Source: Bacillota bacterium
GTDB lineage: Bacteria > Bacillota > Clostridia > Lachnospirales > Lachnospiraceae
Assembly: GCA_023411215.1 (NCBI GenBank)
Contig: JAEYOY010000045.1
Span: 56,259-120,258 of the forward strand
Direction: 5' to 3'
DNA length: 64,000 nt
Shown piece after piece: positions 8,559-18,041 of this stretch. The stretch's first letter is position 1; each line of letters opens with the position of its first letter. Position numbers and translations under genes: made by a program. Below the pieces are notes generated by a model. That model saw only the letters and a list, made by a program, of their open reading frames with translations, did no database searches and had not been told where the DNA came from.

Positions 8559-9101
8559 TCTATCACCTTTATTCTGCCCTTTAGCAGTTTATTATAATCA
8601 TGAACACCTGTTACCGATTATTTACATTGGTTAGCATTCAAGCCATTATGTATCTCTTCTCTTATTTTAGTCTATTTTATCTTATTAATCAACACGATAT
8701 ATCAGTTTATCTGCAATTTTATTATACTATGTTATTATTTTATTCAGTCTTATGCTTCTAACCGCTTGGAACCTTATACAGTATTAGCAATGATGCTGAA
8801 GAAATCAATCGATAATAATGTTGAGTCGTTGGTATTGAAAGAAACTCAGATAATGAGTCTAGAATGATCAAGCATTTCAAATCTCATCCTTGCGTTTGTT
8901 CGCGCCGTGAAAGACGCAGGCATAAACTTCCAAATAGGATGGCACTCTTTCTTCACAATAGGTACTTGTTTTCATGTATATTTATGTAGTACAATATTAA
9001 TAATGTAGTTTTTAAGGTGTCATTCGTAAAAGTAAGCTTTTGACGCTTGAATATAATCACTACGCTTATATTTATCATTTATTTATCAGGAGGTTTTTGC
9101 T
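8559..9101. other. Divergent intergenic region upstream of fprA and the transglycosylase
   Basis: 543 bp without a supportable gene. It must hold two outward promoters. A TTGACG at 9040-9045 and a TATAAT at 9052-9057 are visible near fprA but are not spaced as a canonical pair, so I do not call a promoter. A short hairpin (TGCGT...ACGCA, 8892-8919) is present without a T-run. Confidence 0.4.
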
Positions 9102-10310
9102 ATGTATTGTGTCCAGGAAATATCACCTAAAGTGTTTTGGGTCGGAGGTAGCGACAGACGCTTAGCTCTGTTCGAGAATATGTTTCCCCTACCGAATGGT
9201 GTTGCATATAATTCTTATATTATTATGGACGAGAAAACCGCGTTAATAGACACGGTTGATCGCTCTATAAGCGATCTTTATATTGAAAATGTGACCCATG
9301 TCCTCGGTGGCCGTAGTCTTGACTATCTAATTATTAATCATATGGAACCGGACCATTGCGCTAATATTGAAGAAATCGCGCGTAGATATCCTAATGTTAA
9401 GATTATTGGAAACAAGAAAACCTTCCAGTTCATTGAGCAATTCTATAACATGGATCTAAAGTCAAATTACCAAGAGATAAAGGAAGGGGAAGAACTGTCA
9501 CTCGGCACGAATACACTACGCTTCTACATGGCTCCAATGGTACATTGGCCTGAGGTTATGGTTACCTACGAGGTAAGTCAGGGAATTCTATTCTCTGCAG
9601 ATGCTTTTGGTTCTTTTGGTGCCGGCGCCGGTAATCTATTTTCAGATGAAGTAGATGAAGTAGACATGGATGAGGCTAGACGTTATTATGCAAACATTGT
9701 TGGCCGTTATGGTCAACAGGTTCAGGCTTTATTTAAGAAACTGGACGGAATACCGATCAATATGATATGTGCTCTGCATGGCTTGATCTGGCGTAATCAG
9801 GATATACCGTTTATCTTTGATAAATATGATAAATGGAGTCGTTACGAGCCGGAGAAGAAAGGTGTCGTACTCGTCTATGCTTCTATGTACGGCAACACCG
9901 AGAATGTAATGAATGCATTGGCAAATAAGCTGGCTCTCCGCGGAGTTCGTGATATGAAGATGTATGATGTCTCAAAGACGCATCCTTCCTATATCATCTC
10001 TGATCTATGGAAATACAGCCATATGGTAATCGGCTCTCCTACTTATAACATGCATCTGTATTTTGTTATGGATGCTCTGCTTAAGGATATCGCAGTTCTT
10101 GGTCTGAAGGATCGTAAAGTTTCCATCATAGGTAATCACTCTTGGGCAAGCGCAGCGATGAAATCCATGAAGGAACAGATTGAAGCAATGAACAACATGG
10201 AGATTATCGGTACACCTTTGGATGTACGTTCTACAATCAAGGCAGAAAAAGAATTTGAATTAGATGCATTAGCAGATTCGATCTATGAATCACTTCAAAA
10301 TAATAATTAA
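9102..10310 (+). CDS. fprA: Flavodiiron protein (A-type flavoprotein), O2/NO reductase
   Basis: 402 aa. The N-terminal metallo-beta-lactamase-like domain carries the di-iron ligands: HMEPDH around residues 80-85, a further His in MVHWPEV, Asp in SADAFGSFG, and His in ALHGLIW. The C-terminal flavodoxin domain starts with VLVYASMYGNTENV (FMN loop) at about residue 255. Cytoplasmic flavodiiron proteins reduce O2 to water or NO to N2O and protect strict anaerobes. There is no fused rubredoxin, so an external donor is needed; the nearby flavodoxin is not obviously linked. The ribosome site AGGAGGTTTTTGCT fixes the start. Flanked by a bidirectional terminator. Confidence 0.93.
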   Translation: MYCVQEISPKVFWVGGSDRRLALFENMFPLPNGVAYNSYIIMDEKTALIDTVDRSISDLYIENVTHVLGGRSLDYLIINHMEPDHCANIEEIARRYPNVKIIGNKKTFQFIEQFYNMDLKSNYQEIKEGEELSLGTNTLRFYMAPMVHWPEVMVTYEVSQGILFSADAFGSFGAGAGNLFSDEVDEVDMDEARRYYANIVGRYGQQVQALFKKLDGIPINMICALHGLIWRNQDIPFIFDKYDKWSRYEPEKKGVVLVYASMYGNTENVMNALANKLALRGVRDMKMYDVSKTHPSYIISDLWKYSHMVIGSPTYNMHLYFVMDALLKDIAVLGLKDRKVSIIGNHSWASAAMKSMKEQIEAMNNMEIIGTPLDVRSTIKAEKEFELDALADSIYESLQNNN

Positions 10311-10319
10311 TACTCAAGT

Positions 10320-10412
10320 TAAAAAGAGACTGCTCCAAAACCTATTCTTTCGTACATGGGATGCATAGAACATACCCTAGCTACTAATACATGTTTTGAA
10401 GCAGTCTCTTTT
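10320..10412. terminator. Bidirectional long-loop terminator between convergent genes
   Basis: Arms AAAAGAGACTGCTcCAAAAC and GTTTTGaAGCAGTCTCTTTT pair over about 20 bp around a loop of about 50 nt. Runs of T follow on both strands. It separates fprA (+) from the isochorismatase gene (-). Confidence 0.8.
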
Positions 10413-10439
10413 GTTTTGCTCTTTCTGAATACAACTAAA

Positions 10440-10979
10440 TCACACCGTTATAAATGCATCTGTTGTATTAACCTTAGCAAATACAGGTTGTAATGAAGCC
10501 ATAAATACTTTGTGAACCAGATCAGCTTCCAGAATTTCATTCTGATACGTCAAGGACTTTGTAGTACAGGCGTCTTCGATTAAAGTTACCTGATATCCAT
10601 AATCCTGTGCCGCCCGAACCGTAGTGTCAATACACATATGTGACATCATCCCTGCAATTACAAGCTCCTGAATTCCTTGTGATCTCAATACTTCCTGCAG
10701 CTCAGTCCCGAGAAAAGAGCTGGGATAATGCTTCTCGATCACTAATTCCTCCGGTATCGGCGTGACACATGATTGAAAATCACGCAAGTAATCAACCGCT
10801 TCCTGATACCCAACGTTGTCAAACAAATGCTTTACATGGATTACCGGTAGCTTTTTCTGTCTAAAACAATGTAACAGCTTACTTGCATTTTCTGCTGCTA
10901 TTTCAGGATTACATAACTTATATGCTCCCTCGGTAAAATAAATATTTTGAATATCAATCAAAATAAGTGCCTTTTTCAT
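10440..10979 (-). CDS. Isochorismatase-like cysteine hydrolase
   Basis: 179 aa, the normal length for the family. The catalytic triad is visible: Asp in LIDIQNIYF near residue 9, Lys in EKHYPSSFLGTEL, and Cys in MMSHMCIDTTVRAA, where the cis-peptide region precedes the nucleophile. Members hydrolyse isochorismate, nicotinamide, N-carbamoyl compounds and similar amides; the substrate here is not predictable. Transcribed after the HxlR-like gene (83-nt gap), which may regulate it. The start has CGGAGGGTATTT before the ATG. Confidence 0.85.
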   Translation of the reverse strand: MKKALILIDIQNIYFTEGAYKLCNPEIAAENASKLLHCFRQKKLPVIHVKHLFDNVGYQEAVDYLRDFQSCVTPIPEELVIEKHYPSSFLGTELQEVLRSQGIQELVIAGMMSHMCIDTTVRAAQDYGYQVTLIEDACTTKSLTYQNEILEADLVHKVFMASLQPVFAKVNTTDAFITV

Positions 10980-11061
10980 AAATACCCTCCGATCATTACA
11001 ATGATGAGAATACTATATCTAATATTAGCAACTATGTAAATTACTTACTTATTTGTGGGTA

Positions 11062-11445
11062 TCATAAAAGGATACCTTTTCTTCGCAGCTCTTCCTCCAT
11101 ACCATGTTCCAGCATATAGTCAATTCCGATCTTCTGCATCATAGTAACTGACTGAAGAATCTCCTTCCCTCTGACCTCCGTCAAGAAGTACTCTACATGC
11201 AAGGGGTACCCTAGTGATTTATGCTTATCAACGATACCAAAGTCCATGAGCTCCTTCAATTGCTCAAGAAGCATCTTCTGGCTGATTCCTTCTATACTCT
11301 TTACTAATTCTGACAGTGACATAGCACCGACTCTCCTTTCATTCCTACCAGTTGCTACCGTGGCTGGTAACTGGCCTATGACAATAATGGCAGAACGATT
11401 TAAAAAGCCACCGGATATACATCCAATGGCTCTTAAACAATACAC
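11062..11445 (-). CDS. HxlR-type winged-helix regulator, atypical N-terminus
   Basis: 127 aa from a GTG at 11445. Residues 42-110 match the HxlR core (SLSELVKSIEGISQKML, then LTEVRGKEIL). The N-terminus is odd: the usual Cys-Pro and GGKW motifs are missing, and about ten extra residues (around PATVATGRNERRV) separate the second and third helices. The frame follows the preceding permease's stop with a single codon between, and the GTG has no clear ribosome site. An internal ATG at 11322 does have one (AAAGGAGAGTCGGTGCT) and would give 86 aa lacking part of the DNA-binding fold. It may be a degenerating regulator. Possible target: the isochorismatase gene downstream. Confidence 0.6.
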   Translation of the reverse strand: MYCLRAIGCISGGFLNRSAIIVIGQLPATVATGRNERRVGAMSLSELVKSIEGISQKMLLEQLKELMDFGIVDKHKSLGYPLHVEYFLTEVRGKEILQSVTMMQKIGIDYMLEHGMEEELRRKGILL

Positions 11446-11448
11446 TCT

Positions 11449-12297
11449 TTATTCTTTTACTCCGCCTAATGCAACACCAGCGATTATGTACTTGGATAAC
11501 AAGAAATACACAATAAATAACGGTAATACAGTAAGCGTCAATCCTAAGTATACTGTGCCGTATTCTGTTTTATAGATATCACCTCTAAGTAAGCTTACCA
11601 TAATAGGCATTGTATATTTATCAGTATCAGTAAGTAAAATCATCGGCATGAATAAGCTATTCCACGAAGATACAAAAGAGAAAATTGCCTGAGTAGCAAT
11701 CGCGGGTTTCATGATCGGGATAATAATTTTATTAAAGATGGCGAACTCCCCTGCACCATCAATTCTACCTGAATTCACGATATCAATGGAAAGAGATGCC
11801 AATAGGTACTGTCTCATGAAGAATACCATGATCGGAGCGGCTATCGCAGGTAGGATCAATGGCAAATAACTATTTGTCATTCCGATTTTGTACATAAACT
11901 GATAAAAACCGATACTGGTAACTTGTCCGGGTATCATCATAATGACCATAATAAATGTAAAAAACGATTGACGTAATCTCCAGTTATATGCAACCAATGC
12001 ATAAGCGGTCAGAGAAGAGAAATATACTGCACAAGCCGTTGCACCTGTTGAAATAATGACAGAGTTGATAAATCCCCTAATCGGATTAAAACTCTTTCCC
12101 TGTAGTACCTCTAAGTTACTAAATAAAAACTTGGATGGCAGCAATGAGATTGCATGCTGCTGAATCTCATAGGTACTACGAGTTGCATTCACAATCATAA
12201 TCCAGAAGGGTAGAATGCTTAATATTGCCAAGGTAATACAAACAACATATTTTACGATTTTGAAGACAGTTTGAGGTATGCTGGTACTCTTGTTCAT
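11449..12297 (-). CDS. Carbohydrate ABC transporter permease, MalG type
   Basis: 282 aa with six hydrophobic segments and the cytoplasmic EAA loop (SGRIDGAGEFAIFNKIIIP) that docks the ATPase. CUT1 family, MalG/UgpE-like, importing oligosaccharides or glycosides. Its ATG overlaps the stop of the MalF-type gene by one base (TAATG), so translation is coupled. It is the last transporter gene. No ATPase is encoded nearby, so a shared MsmK-type ATPase elsewhere is expected. Confidence 0.92.
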   Translation of the reverse strand: MNKSTSIPQTVFKIVKYVVCITLAILSILPFWIMIVNATRSTYEIQQHAISLLPSKFLFSNLEVLQGKSFNPIRGFINSVIISTGATACAVYFSSLTAYALVAYNWRLRQSFFTFIMVIMMIPGQVTSIGFYQFMYKIGMTNSYLPLILPAIAAPIMVFFMRQYLLASLSIDIVNSGRIDGAGEFAIFNKIIIPIMKPAIATQAIFSFVSSWNSLFMPMILLTDTDKYTMPIMVSLLRGDIYKTEYGTVYLGLTLTVLPLFIVYFLLSKYIIAGVALGGVKE

Positions 12298-13274
12298 TAT
12301 ACAGCCCTCCTTGCCGCTTTATCTGCTTTTCTATATTCTTTCTCCAGCTTTCTATCCATCTTATATTGTTTAGAAGCTTCCTTATCACGCATGATGAAGA
12401 ATACAGACATGGACAATATGGCGATAATAACAAATATCATCATACTAGCTGCTGACGCACGGTTATATAGATAACTTCCGCTAAACGCCTGATTATAGAT
12501 AAACACACTCGCTGTAAGAGTCTTATTATCAGGGCCTCCGTTGAGGAACAGTTTCGGTATATCAAACATCTGTAAACCACCGATTAAGCTTGTAATCAAT
12601 GTATAGAGAAGTATTGTTCTCAAGTTCGGTAATGTCACGAAGAAGAACGTCTGAAGACCTGATGCACCATCGATATCTGACGCCTCAAAAATCTCAGGAT
12701 TTATGCCTAATACACCTGCGATCAGAACTATCATTGTAGATCCATACCACATCCAGAATTGGATAAAGGATATTACTCCTCTTGCCGTCCACTTCTGAAT
12801 GAGGAAATTAATTGGTTGATCGGACAAGCCGAGCGTCATAAACAAATCGTTCATGGGGCTCATGGGATACCCAAAAAGTGAATTAAACAAAATTGCTACC
12901 GTTGCAGACGTGATAATATTGGGCATATAGAATAGAACCTTGAATAAGCCCTGGCCTTTTATTTTACGGCGATTGTTTGTGAACCAAGCTGTGAGCAGAA
13001 GCGCAAGCAGGATCTGCGGAATAAAATTAATAATCCAAATAATGAATGTGTTCCCAATTGATTCCTGGAAGGATGGGTTCTTTAATATCGTTTCAAAATT
13101 CTGGAATGGATTCTCAAGAAATTTAAAGGTTGTTTTTCCCAGGCCTTTAAAGTCAGTAAAGCCTATAACGGCAGTATATAACGTGGGATATAGATTAAAT
13201 ATAAGGAACGCTAGCACAAAAGGTATAGAGAAGATATACCCATATTTAGCGTAGCTAACACTCTTACGTCGCAT
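12297..13274 (-). CDS. Carbohydrate ABC transporter permease, MalF type
   Basis: 325 aa with six or so membrane segments and an EAA motif (EASDIDGASGLQTFFFVTLP). The basic C-terminal tail (RKLEKEYRKADKAARR) is longer than usual. CUT1 family; partners are the MalG-type permease downstream (1-nt overlap) and the binding protein upstream. The start is supported by CGGAGGTGAACGCTT. Separated from the binding-protein gene by an 89-nt gap holding a GC-rich hairpin. Confidence 0.92.
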   Translation of the reverse strand: MRRKSVSYAKYGYIFSIPFVLAFLIFNLYPTLYTAVIGFTDFKGLGKTTFKFLENPFQNFETILKNPSFQESIGNTFIIWIINFIPQILLALLLTAWFTNNRRKIKGQGLFKVLFYMPNIITSATVAILFNSLFGYPMSPMNDLFMTLGLSDQPINFLIQKWTARGVISFIQFWMWYGSTMIVLIAGVLGINPEIFEASDIDGASGLQTFFFVTLPNLRTILLYTLITSLIGGLQMFDIPKLFLNGGPDNKTLTASVFIYNQAFSGSYLYNRASAASMMIFVIIAILSMSVFFIMRDKEASKQYKMDRKLEKEYRKADKAARRAV

Positions 13275-13318
13275 AAGCGTTCACCTCCGGTATAGTATAA
13301 TATCTTTACATAAATATA

Positions 13319-13349
13319 GGGGGCGGTCGAAAAGATATCCTCCCGCCCC
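13319..13349 (-). repeat. GC-rich hairpin between binding-protein and permease genes
   Basis: GGGGCGG and CCGCCCC arms with a 16-nt loop, not followed by a T-run on the minus strand. Such intercistronic stems commonly protect the upstream binding-protein mRNA and lower permease expression. Confidence 0.6.
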
Positions 13350-13363
13350 TGAATTCAGGTTAA

Positions 13364-14809
13364 TTATTCTACAATAACATCAAGATTGTCAGCAATATCC
13401 TGCTTAAAGTCTGCAATTGCCTGCTCACGTGTCTTATTACCAGCGGTGTACTCACGTACCTGATTACGCCAGTTAGTGTTAATTGTCTCATCATACTGAG
13501 TCATATTGGTTCCTGATGCGAACTGACCTGCAGGAACAAATACATCGAACATATTCTGTCCGCCTAAGAAATCAAGCGCACCATCAGATTTGCTCATAAC
13601 TGTACCGGAAGCAACTGTATCCTTTGTGCCACCTTCGCCGTTAAGAGTTCCGTTAGCCCAGAAGTACTGAAGACCAGTATCAGAGCTATCAAGTGTGATC
13701 CATTCAATGATATCGCCAACTGCAGCTTTAACCTTGCTGTCCTTGTTAGCAAGTACCCAAGTACCACCCCAGAAGAAACCAACCGGAGGCTCACATACTG
13801 CCCAGTCACCATAGGTGCCTTCGCCAGCCTTTGTTCCGCCGGAGTTACCAGCCATTACGTAGTTGATTAACCAAGCAGGACCAAAGAAACCAAAGATCTT
13901 CTGAGCGCCGGCATCCTTCATATCTGCATACCAAGCATCGGTCCAGTCCTGAGTATCATTATGATAACCATTGTCTTTTAACTTCTTGGAAAGATCTAAG
14001 AATTCCTCACGTTTAGGATCAATATAAAGCTTTCCATCAACGATCCAAGGCTTCTCGGAACTATTTTCAACTGCATGCCAGATATCTCCGTCGCCGGATA
14101 CGATACCATAGCCCTTAGCCTTTAAATCAGCTGCAGCTGCGAAGAATTTATCCCAGCCGGGACCAATCTTATCTTTAACAGTAGCCGGATCATCGGTTCC
14201 CCAAGTATCCTTAGCCAGTGAACGACGATAAATGAAAGCTCCGCCGGTAGCCTGATATCCAAGACCTACAAGATTTCCTTCGGAATTAGTTCCGATATCG
14301 ATAGTATACTGAGCAATATCAGCCTCTTTTACAAGAGTATCAACATCAATACCAAGATCCTTATAGGAAGCTGCGTATTGGCTTGCATCACCTTGTGCAT
14401 ATTTCAGAATGAATGCTGCCTCTGCACAGTAGATGTCAGGAGCATCTGCACCGCCACCAGCTAATGCCTGGTCAAGAGCGGGCTGATAAAGACCATCCGT
14501 AGTAGCAATAATTGTGGTTTTGATTTCATAACCAAAATCAGGATGAAGTTCTTTGTATTTCTCAATCATCTTAGGAACCTCATCGGTAAAGCTCATTACA
14601 TTGATAACCTTTACATTAGGATCATTTGTTACTTCTTCTGCTGCAGGCTCATCTGCTGCTGCAGGTGCTTCTGTAGCCTTTGGCTCTTCAGAAGTAGTAG
14701 TGGTGTTTGATGATGAATCTGTAGCGGGTTCATCTTTTTTGGCGCCACAACCTGCTACTAAGGACATAACAAGCATGCACGCGAGAACTAAAGCAATTAA
14801 ACGTTTCAT
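13364..14809 (-). CDS. Sugar ABC transporter substrate-binding lipoprotein
   Basis: 481 aa. A lipoprotein signal peptide ends in the lipobox LVAGC (Cys at about residue 21), followed by a Ser/Thr/Glu/Ala-rich linker to about residue 65. The rest is a CUT1 solute-binding fold rich in aromatic residues (GFFGPAWLI, FFWGGTW) that could stack on sugar rings. It resembles cellodextrin- or glucan-type binding proteins of clostridia, but the ligand is not proven. First gene of the importer operon, preceded by AGGAGGGATATT. Confidence 0.88.
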   Translation of the reverse strand: MKRLIALVLACMLVMSLVAGCGAKKDEPATDSSSNTTTTSEEPKATEAPAAADEPAAEEVTNDPNVKVINVMSFTDEVPKMIEKYKELHPDFGYEIKTTIIATTDGLYQPALDQALAGGGADAPDIYCAEAAFILKYAQGDASQYAASYKDLGIDVDTLVKEADIAQYTIDIGTNSEGNLVGLGYQATGGAFIYRRSLAKDTWGTDDPATVKDKIGPGWDKFFAAAADLKAKGYGIVSGDGDIWHAVENSSEKPWIVDGKLYIDPKREEFLDLSKKLKDNGYHNDTQDWTDAWYADMKDAGAQKIFGFFGPAWLINYVMAGNSGGTKAGEGTYGDWAVCEPPVGFFWGGTWVLANKDSKVKAAVGDIIEWITLDSSDTGLQYFWANGTLNGEGGTKDTVASGTVMSKSDGALDFLGGQNMFDVFVPAGQFASGTNMTQYDETINTNWRNQVREYTAGNKTREQAIADFKQDIADNLDVIVE

Positions 14810-15249
14810 AATATCCCTCCTCTAATTTTGTAAATTATACCATTTACATTAAAAATTATATAAAAAAAAACAAAGATGCGCACCATTTTTGTTGCTATCT
14901 TATTATAAATTATTGCTTCCTTTCATAATTTTTTGTGTAATATATATACTTTTACATATTTTGTATTGTAAATTATTGTGTTATATTTTTGATTATTCTC
15001 TAACTGAATTCAATTTACTATAACGTTTAAGCACCTGTAAATGCTCGATTTTCTCTCTCTAGCAATTGTCATTTTCTATATTTTTCGTAAAATTATAACC
15101 TTTTGATAACAAAACACTCTTATATCATGATCTATTCACTTATGACTCTTCCAATAACCGCCAGTTATATCTTCCTAATCGTACGTCTTTTATACAGTTT
15201 TATGATCCATGCCATTTGAAATCTCCAAAATAACACCCTGCAAATTTGC
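14810..15249. other. AT-rich intergenic region upstream of the binding-protein gene
   Basis: About 440 bp with long A and T tracts and no supportable ORF. It should hold the promoter of the sugar importer operon reading left. I see no clear operator palindrome. Confidence 0.4.
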
Positions 15250-15333
15250 AAAAAAGGCTATTCCAAAACAGATATTATATGAAAAAGCAAGGATCACCCT
15301 TACCTTAATCATTCAATATATTTTGAAATAGCC
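15250..15333 (-). terminator. Long-loop intrinsic terminator of the DEAD-box gene
   Basis: Minus-strand arms GGCTATTtCAAAA and TTTTGgAATAGCC around a loop of about 50 nt, followed by TTTTTT. It lies 50 nt past the helicase stop and has the same layout as the structure at 10320. Confidence 0.75.
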
Positions 15334-15382
15334 TCTGATCTATTTTATTTTTGTATTGGATTCTTTTACTCTGAATCCAAAT

Positions 15383-16798
15383 TTATTTTGATTTTCTAGG
15401 GCTCCACTTAGTAAACCTACTTCTCTTCTCTTTCAGCACCCCGTCCGCTGTCATTCTGTATTTTTTCGTAGGAGAAGCAGCTTCTGTTCGCTGACTGCGA
15501 GATTGAGTTTTTTCTTTCTGTGGAGTGATGCCAGTGTTATTTGAAGTCTTATGCGGTACAATACCAGTGTTATTCGAAGGCTTTTGTGGTACAACCGGTT
15601 TAACCGCTATTTTAACCGGTTCCCTCCTAGGCTGGGTATTCTTAACGGCCGGGAAATCGTTCATTAAAGGGTATGGATGCTCTACTATCTCTTTGAGTCG
15701 TTTTCCGATTAGCTGTTCAATATCGGCCAGCAAATGTTTCTCATCAAAATCACAGAAGGAAATAGCAACCCCATTAAGTCCTGCTCTGCCTGTACGTCCG
15801 ATGCGATGTACATAAGTCTCAGGAACATTTGGCAAATCATAATTAATCACATGGGACAGCTCATCGATATCAATGCCTCGCGCTGCAATATCGGTAGCAA
15901 TTAATATACGAAGCTTCTTGCTTTTAAAATTGCTTAAAGCATTTTGACGGGCTCCCTGGGATTTATCTCCATGTATAGCCTGCGCTATTACTTTTTCCTT
16001 GGATAACTGCTTAACGATACGATCCGCTCCGTGTTTCGTTCTGGTAAATACCAATACAGATTCAATGCTTGTATCTTTAAGGATATGCAGTAATAAATCT
16101 TTTTTGTTAGCCTTATCGACATAATACAAGAACTGCTCTATAGTGTCCACCGTGGAGGATACTGGTGTTATCTCTACCTTCGCAGGATTTTTCAAGATAG
16201 TACTGGATAATGCAGCGATATCAGACGGCATAGTAGCCGAAAAAAGCAAGGTTTGTCTACTACTTGGCGTTCTTGCAATGATCTTCTTAACATCATTAAT
16301 AAACCCCATGTCAAGCATACGGTCTGCTTCATCTAAAATCAGAATTTTAATATGCTTTAAATCAACATGACCTTGTCCGATCAGATCATTCAGTCTGCCC
16401 GGTGTTGCGACCAGAACATCCACACCCTGCTGTAGTTTCTCCTCCTGTGGCTTTTGAGATACACCTCCAAAGACGACACAGTATTTTAATTTAGTATATT
16501 TTCCATAGGTACAAAAGCTTTCATAGATCTGCAGGGCAAGTTCTCTGGTGGGGGTAACAATAAGGGCCTTTATGTTTCTTGTGGCAGAGTGAGGCTGTCT
16601 TTCCTCGCTAAGCAGTTGCAGGGTTGGTATCGCAAATGCTGCTGTTTTACCGGTACCGGTCTGAGCACAACCCAGCAGATCTCTACCTTCTAAAATATAG
16701 GGAATGGCTTTTTCCTGTATCGGTGTTGGGATTTCGTAATTTTCTTTTTCTAAAGCCTTTAAAATAGGCGGTATAACCTTTAATTCTGTAAATTGCAT
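15383..16798 (-). CDS. DEAD-box ATP-dependent RNA helicase (RhlE/CshA-like)
   Basis: 471 aa. The helicase motifs are in order: Q motif (PTPIQEKAIPY), motif I AQTGTGKT near residue 45, PTRELALQ, motif II DEADRMLD, SATMP, and motif VI HRIGRTGRAG near residue 328. The last ~100 residues are a basic low-complexity tail with a short duplication (KPSNNTGIVP / KTSNNTGITP), then arginine- and lysine-rich to the end, likely an RNA-binding extension. The role is RNA remodelling, ribosome assembly or mRNA decay, often cold-induced. Monocistronic between its own promoter region and a terminator. Confidence 0.92.
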   Translation of the reverse strand: MQFTELKVIPPILKALEKENYEIPTPIQEKAIPYILEGRDLLGCAQTGTGKTAAFAIPTLQLLSEERQPHSATRNIKALIVTPTRELALQIYESFCTYGKYTKLKYCVVFGGVSQKPQEEKLQQGVDVLVATPGRLNDLIGQGHVDLKHIKILILDEADRMLDMGFINDVKKIIARTPSSRQTLLFSATMPSDIAALSSTILKNPAKVEITPVSSTVDTIEQFLYYVDKANKKDLLLHILKDTSIESVLVFTRTKHGADRIVKQLSKEKVIAQAIHGDKSQGARQNALSNFKSKKLRILIATDIAARGIDIDELSHVINYDLPNVPETYVHRIGRTGRAGLNGVAISFCDFDEKHLLADIEQLIGKRLKEIVEHPYPLMNDFPAVKNTQPRREPVKIAVKPVVPQKPSNNTGIVPHKTSNNTGITPQKEKTQSRSQRTEAASPTKKYRMTADGVLKEKRSRFTKWSPRKSK

Positions 16799-17087
16799 GT
16801 TTTCTCCTGACTATTTGTTCTATTCTCTCATTCAAGCATTTTCGCTCTTCTAAACTAGTATAATCGATAAATCCGAATAGTCAAGGAACTTTATAATAAC
16901 ACATACTATTCGACACACGATAACCTCGTGTAATCAATCCCTTTGGTATATCATCTATAACCATACAGGGACGTGGATCCATACTACTATAATTCGGTTG
17001 TAAATCAAGCTTTATATCTTGCTATACTATATTGATCATTATGATCCGATACAGACTGACAAATCAGTAGGATGTATTCCAACAAAG

Positions 17088-17972
17088 TTAATTATATCTA
17101 TTATGTCTTTGAATAAAGCCCTTAACCACTTTGCCTACTGCAAGCGGATTCTGCATCCATACATAGGCATGCATGGAATGATCAATATGCTCAATTTCAT
17201 AGCTGTCCAACAGACCTGTGAATGCTGTTAGACTTCTTCTGATTCTCTCATCCTTCCACTCTTCTTCGCTTGGAAGGAACAGTATCGGGCATTTTACCTT
17301 CTTATAATATTGCTCAAACTTCACATCCCAATATTTCTCGATATATTCTATTCTGGTATGATTTAAATAGCAATAGGTATAGGAACCGTTGTTCAGCTGC
17401 TGTAAATTATTTTGATAGAGGGCTAAGAAGTATTCATTCCATAATCCTTGTTGGGTTAATTCCGACCGCATCTCCTCGATGTACTCTTCCTTCGTTTGAA
17501 AGATACGTTCCACCCTTTGAGCAAGTTCTAACCGAATCTCTTCTTTTTTACACTGAATCTCAGTCTCTGTTCCATTCCATAGCCCGAATTCTCCAAACTC
17601 ATTATATAAAGCTCCCTCACACACGAGGGATTTGACGAGCTCCGGATGAGAGGCAGCTAAACAAAGTCCAATCTCAGCTCCCATTGAGCTACCTACGATA
17701 TGACAGCACTCTATATTTCGATTTCTCAATAATACATAAATGTCCTTTGCCATATCTTCGATATGATATCCTGTTAAGGGTTTATCGGATTTTCCATGTC
17801 CTCTGATATCCGGAGCAATGATACTATAATCATTCTCAAATTGCGGAATAATTCCTTTCCACATATTCAAATTTCCACCACTAAAGTGGAGAAACAAAAT
17901 AACCGGTTTATTGTTATTTGAATGTGCTACATTAATCCTGATATATTCAAGATCAATTATTTCCTCTATCAT
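17088..17972 (-). CDS. Alpha/beta-hydrolase fold protein
   Basis: 294 aa. The oxyanion-hole region FLHFSGGNLNMW is near residue 30, APDIRGHGKSDKP near residue 57, the nucleophile elbow GSSMGAEIG has Ser near residue 97, and the catalytic His is in IDHSMHAYVW near the end. The cap domain spans about residues 130-220. Esterase, peptidase or C-C hydrolase activity is possible; the substrate is not predictable. It stands alone between the helicase and feoB genes. The start has TAGGAGACAGCACGA upstream. Confidence 0.8.
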   Translation of the reverse strand: MIEEIIDLEYIRINVAHSNNNKPVILFLHFSGGNLNMWKGIIPQFENDYSIIAPDIRGHGKSDKPLTGYHIEDMAKDIYVLLRNRNIECCHIVGSSMGAEIGLCLAASHPELVKSLVCEGALYNEFGEFGLWNGTETEIQCKKEEIRLELAQRVERIFQTKEEYIEEMRSELTQQGLWNEYFLALYQNNLQQLNNGSYTYCYLNHTRIEYIEKYWDVKFEQYYKKVKCPILFLPSEEEWKDERIRRSLTAFTGLLDSYEIEHIDHSMHAYVWMQNPLAVGKVVKGFIQRHNRYN

Positions 17973-18041
17973 TCGTGCTGTCTCCTATTCTGTAAATTCT
18001 ATCTGCGGCTTCCTTATTGAATTTCATTATATCACAAATCA

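Noticed and set aside
11062..11445. HxlR-like gene as regulator of hxlAB
   Set aside because: In Bacillus HxlR controls hxlAB, but here the genes are 23 kb apart and hxlAB is behind a LacI-type regulator.
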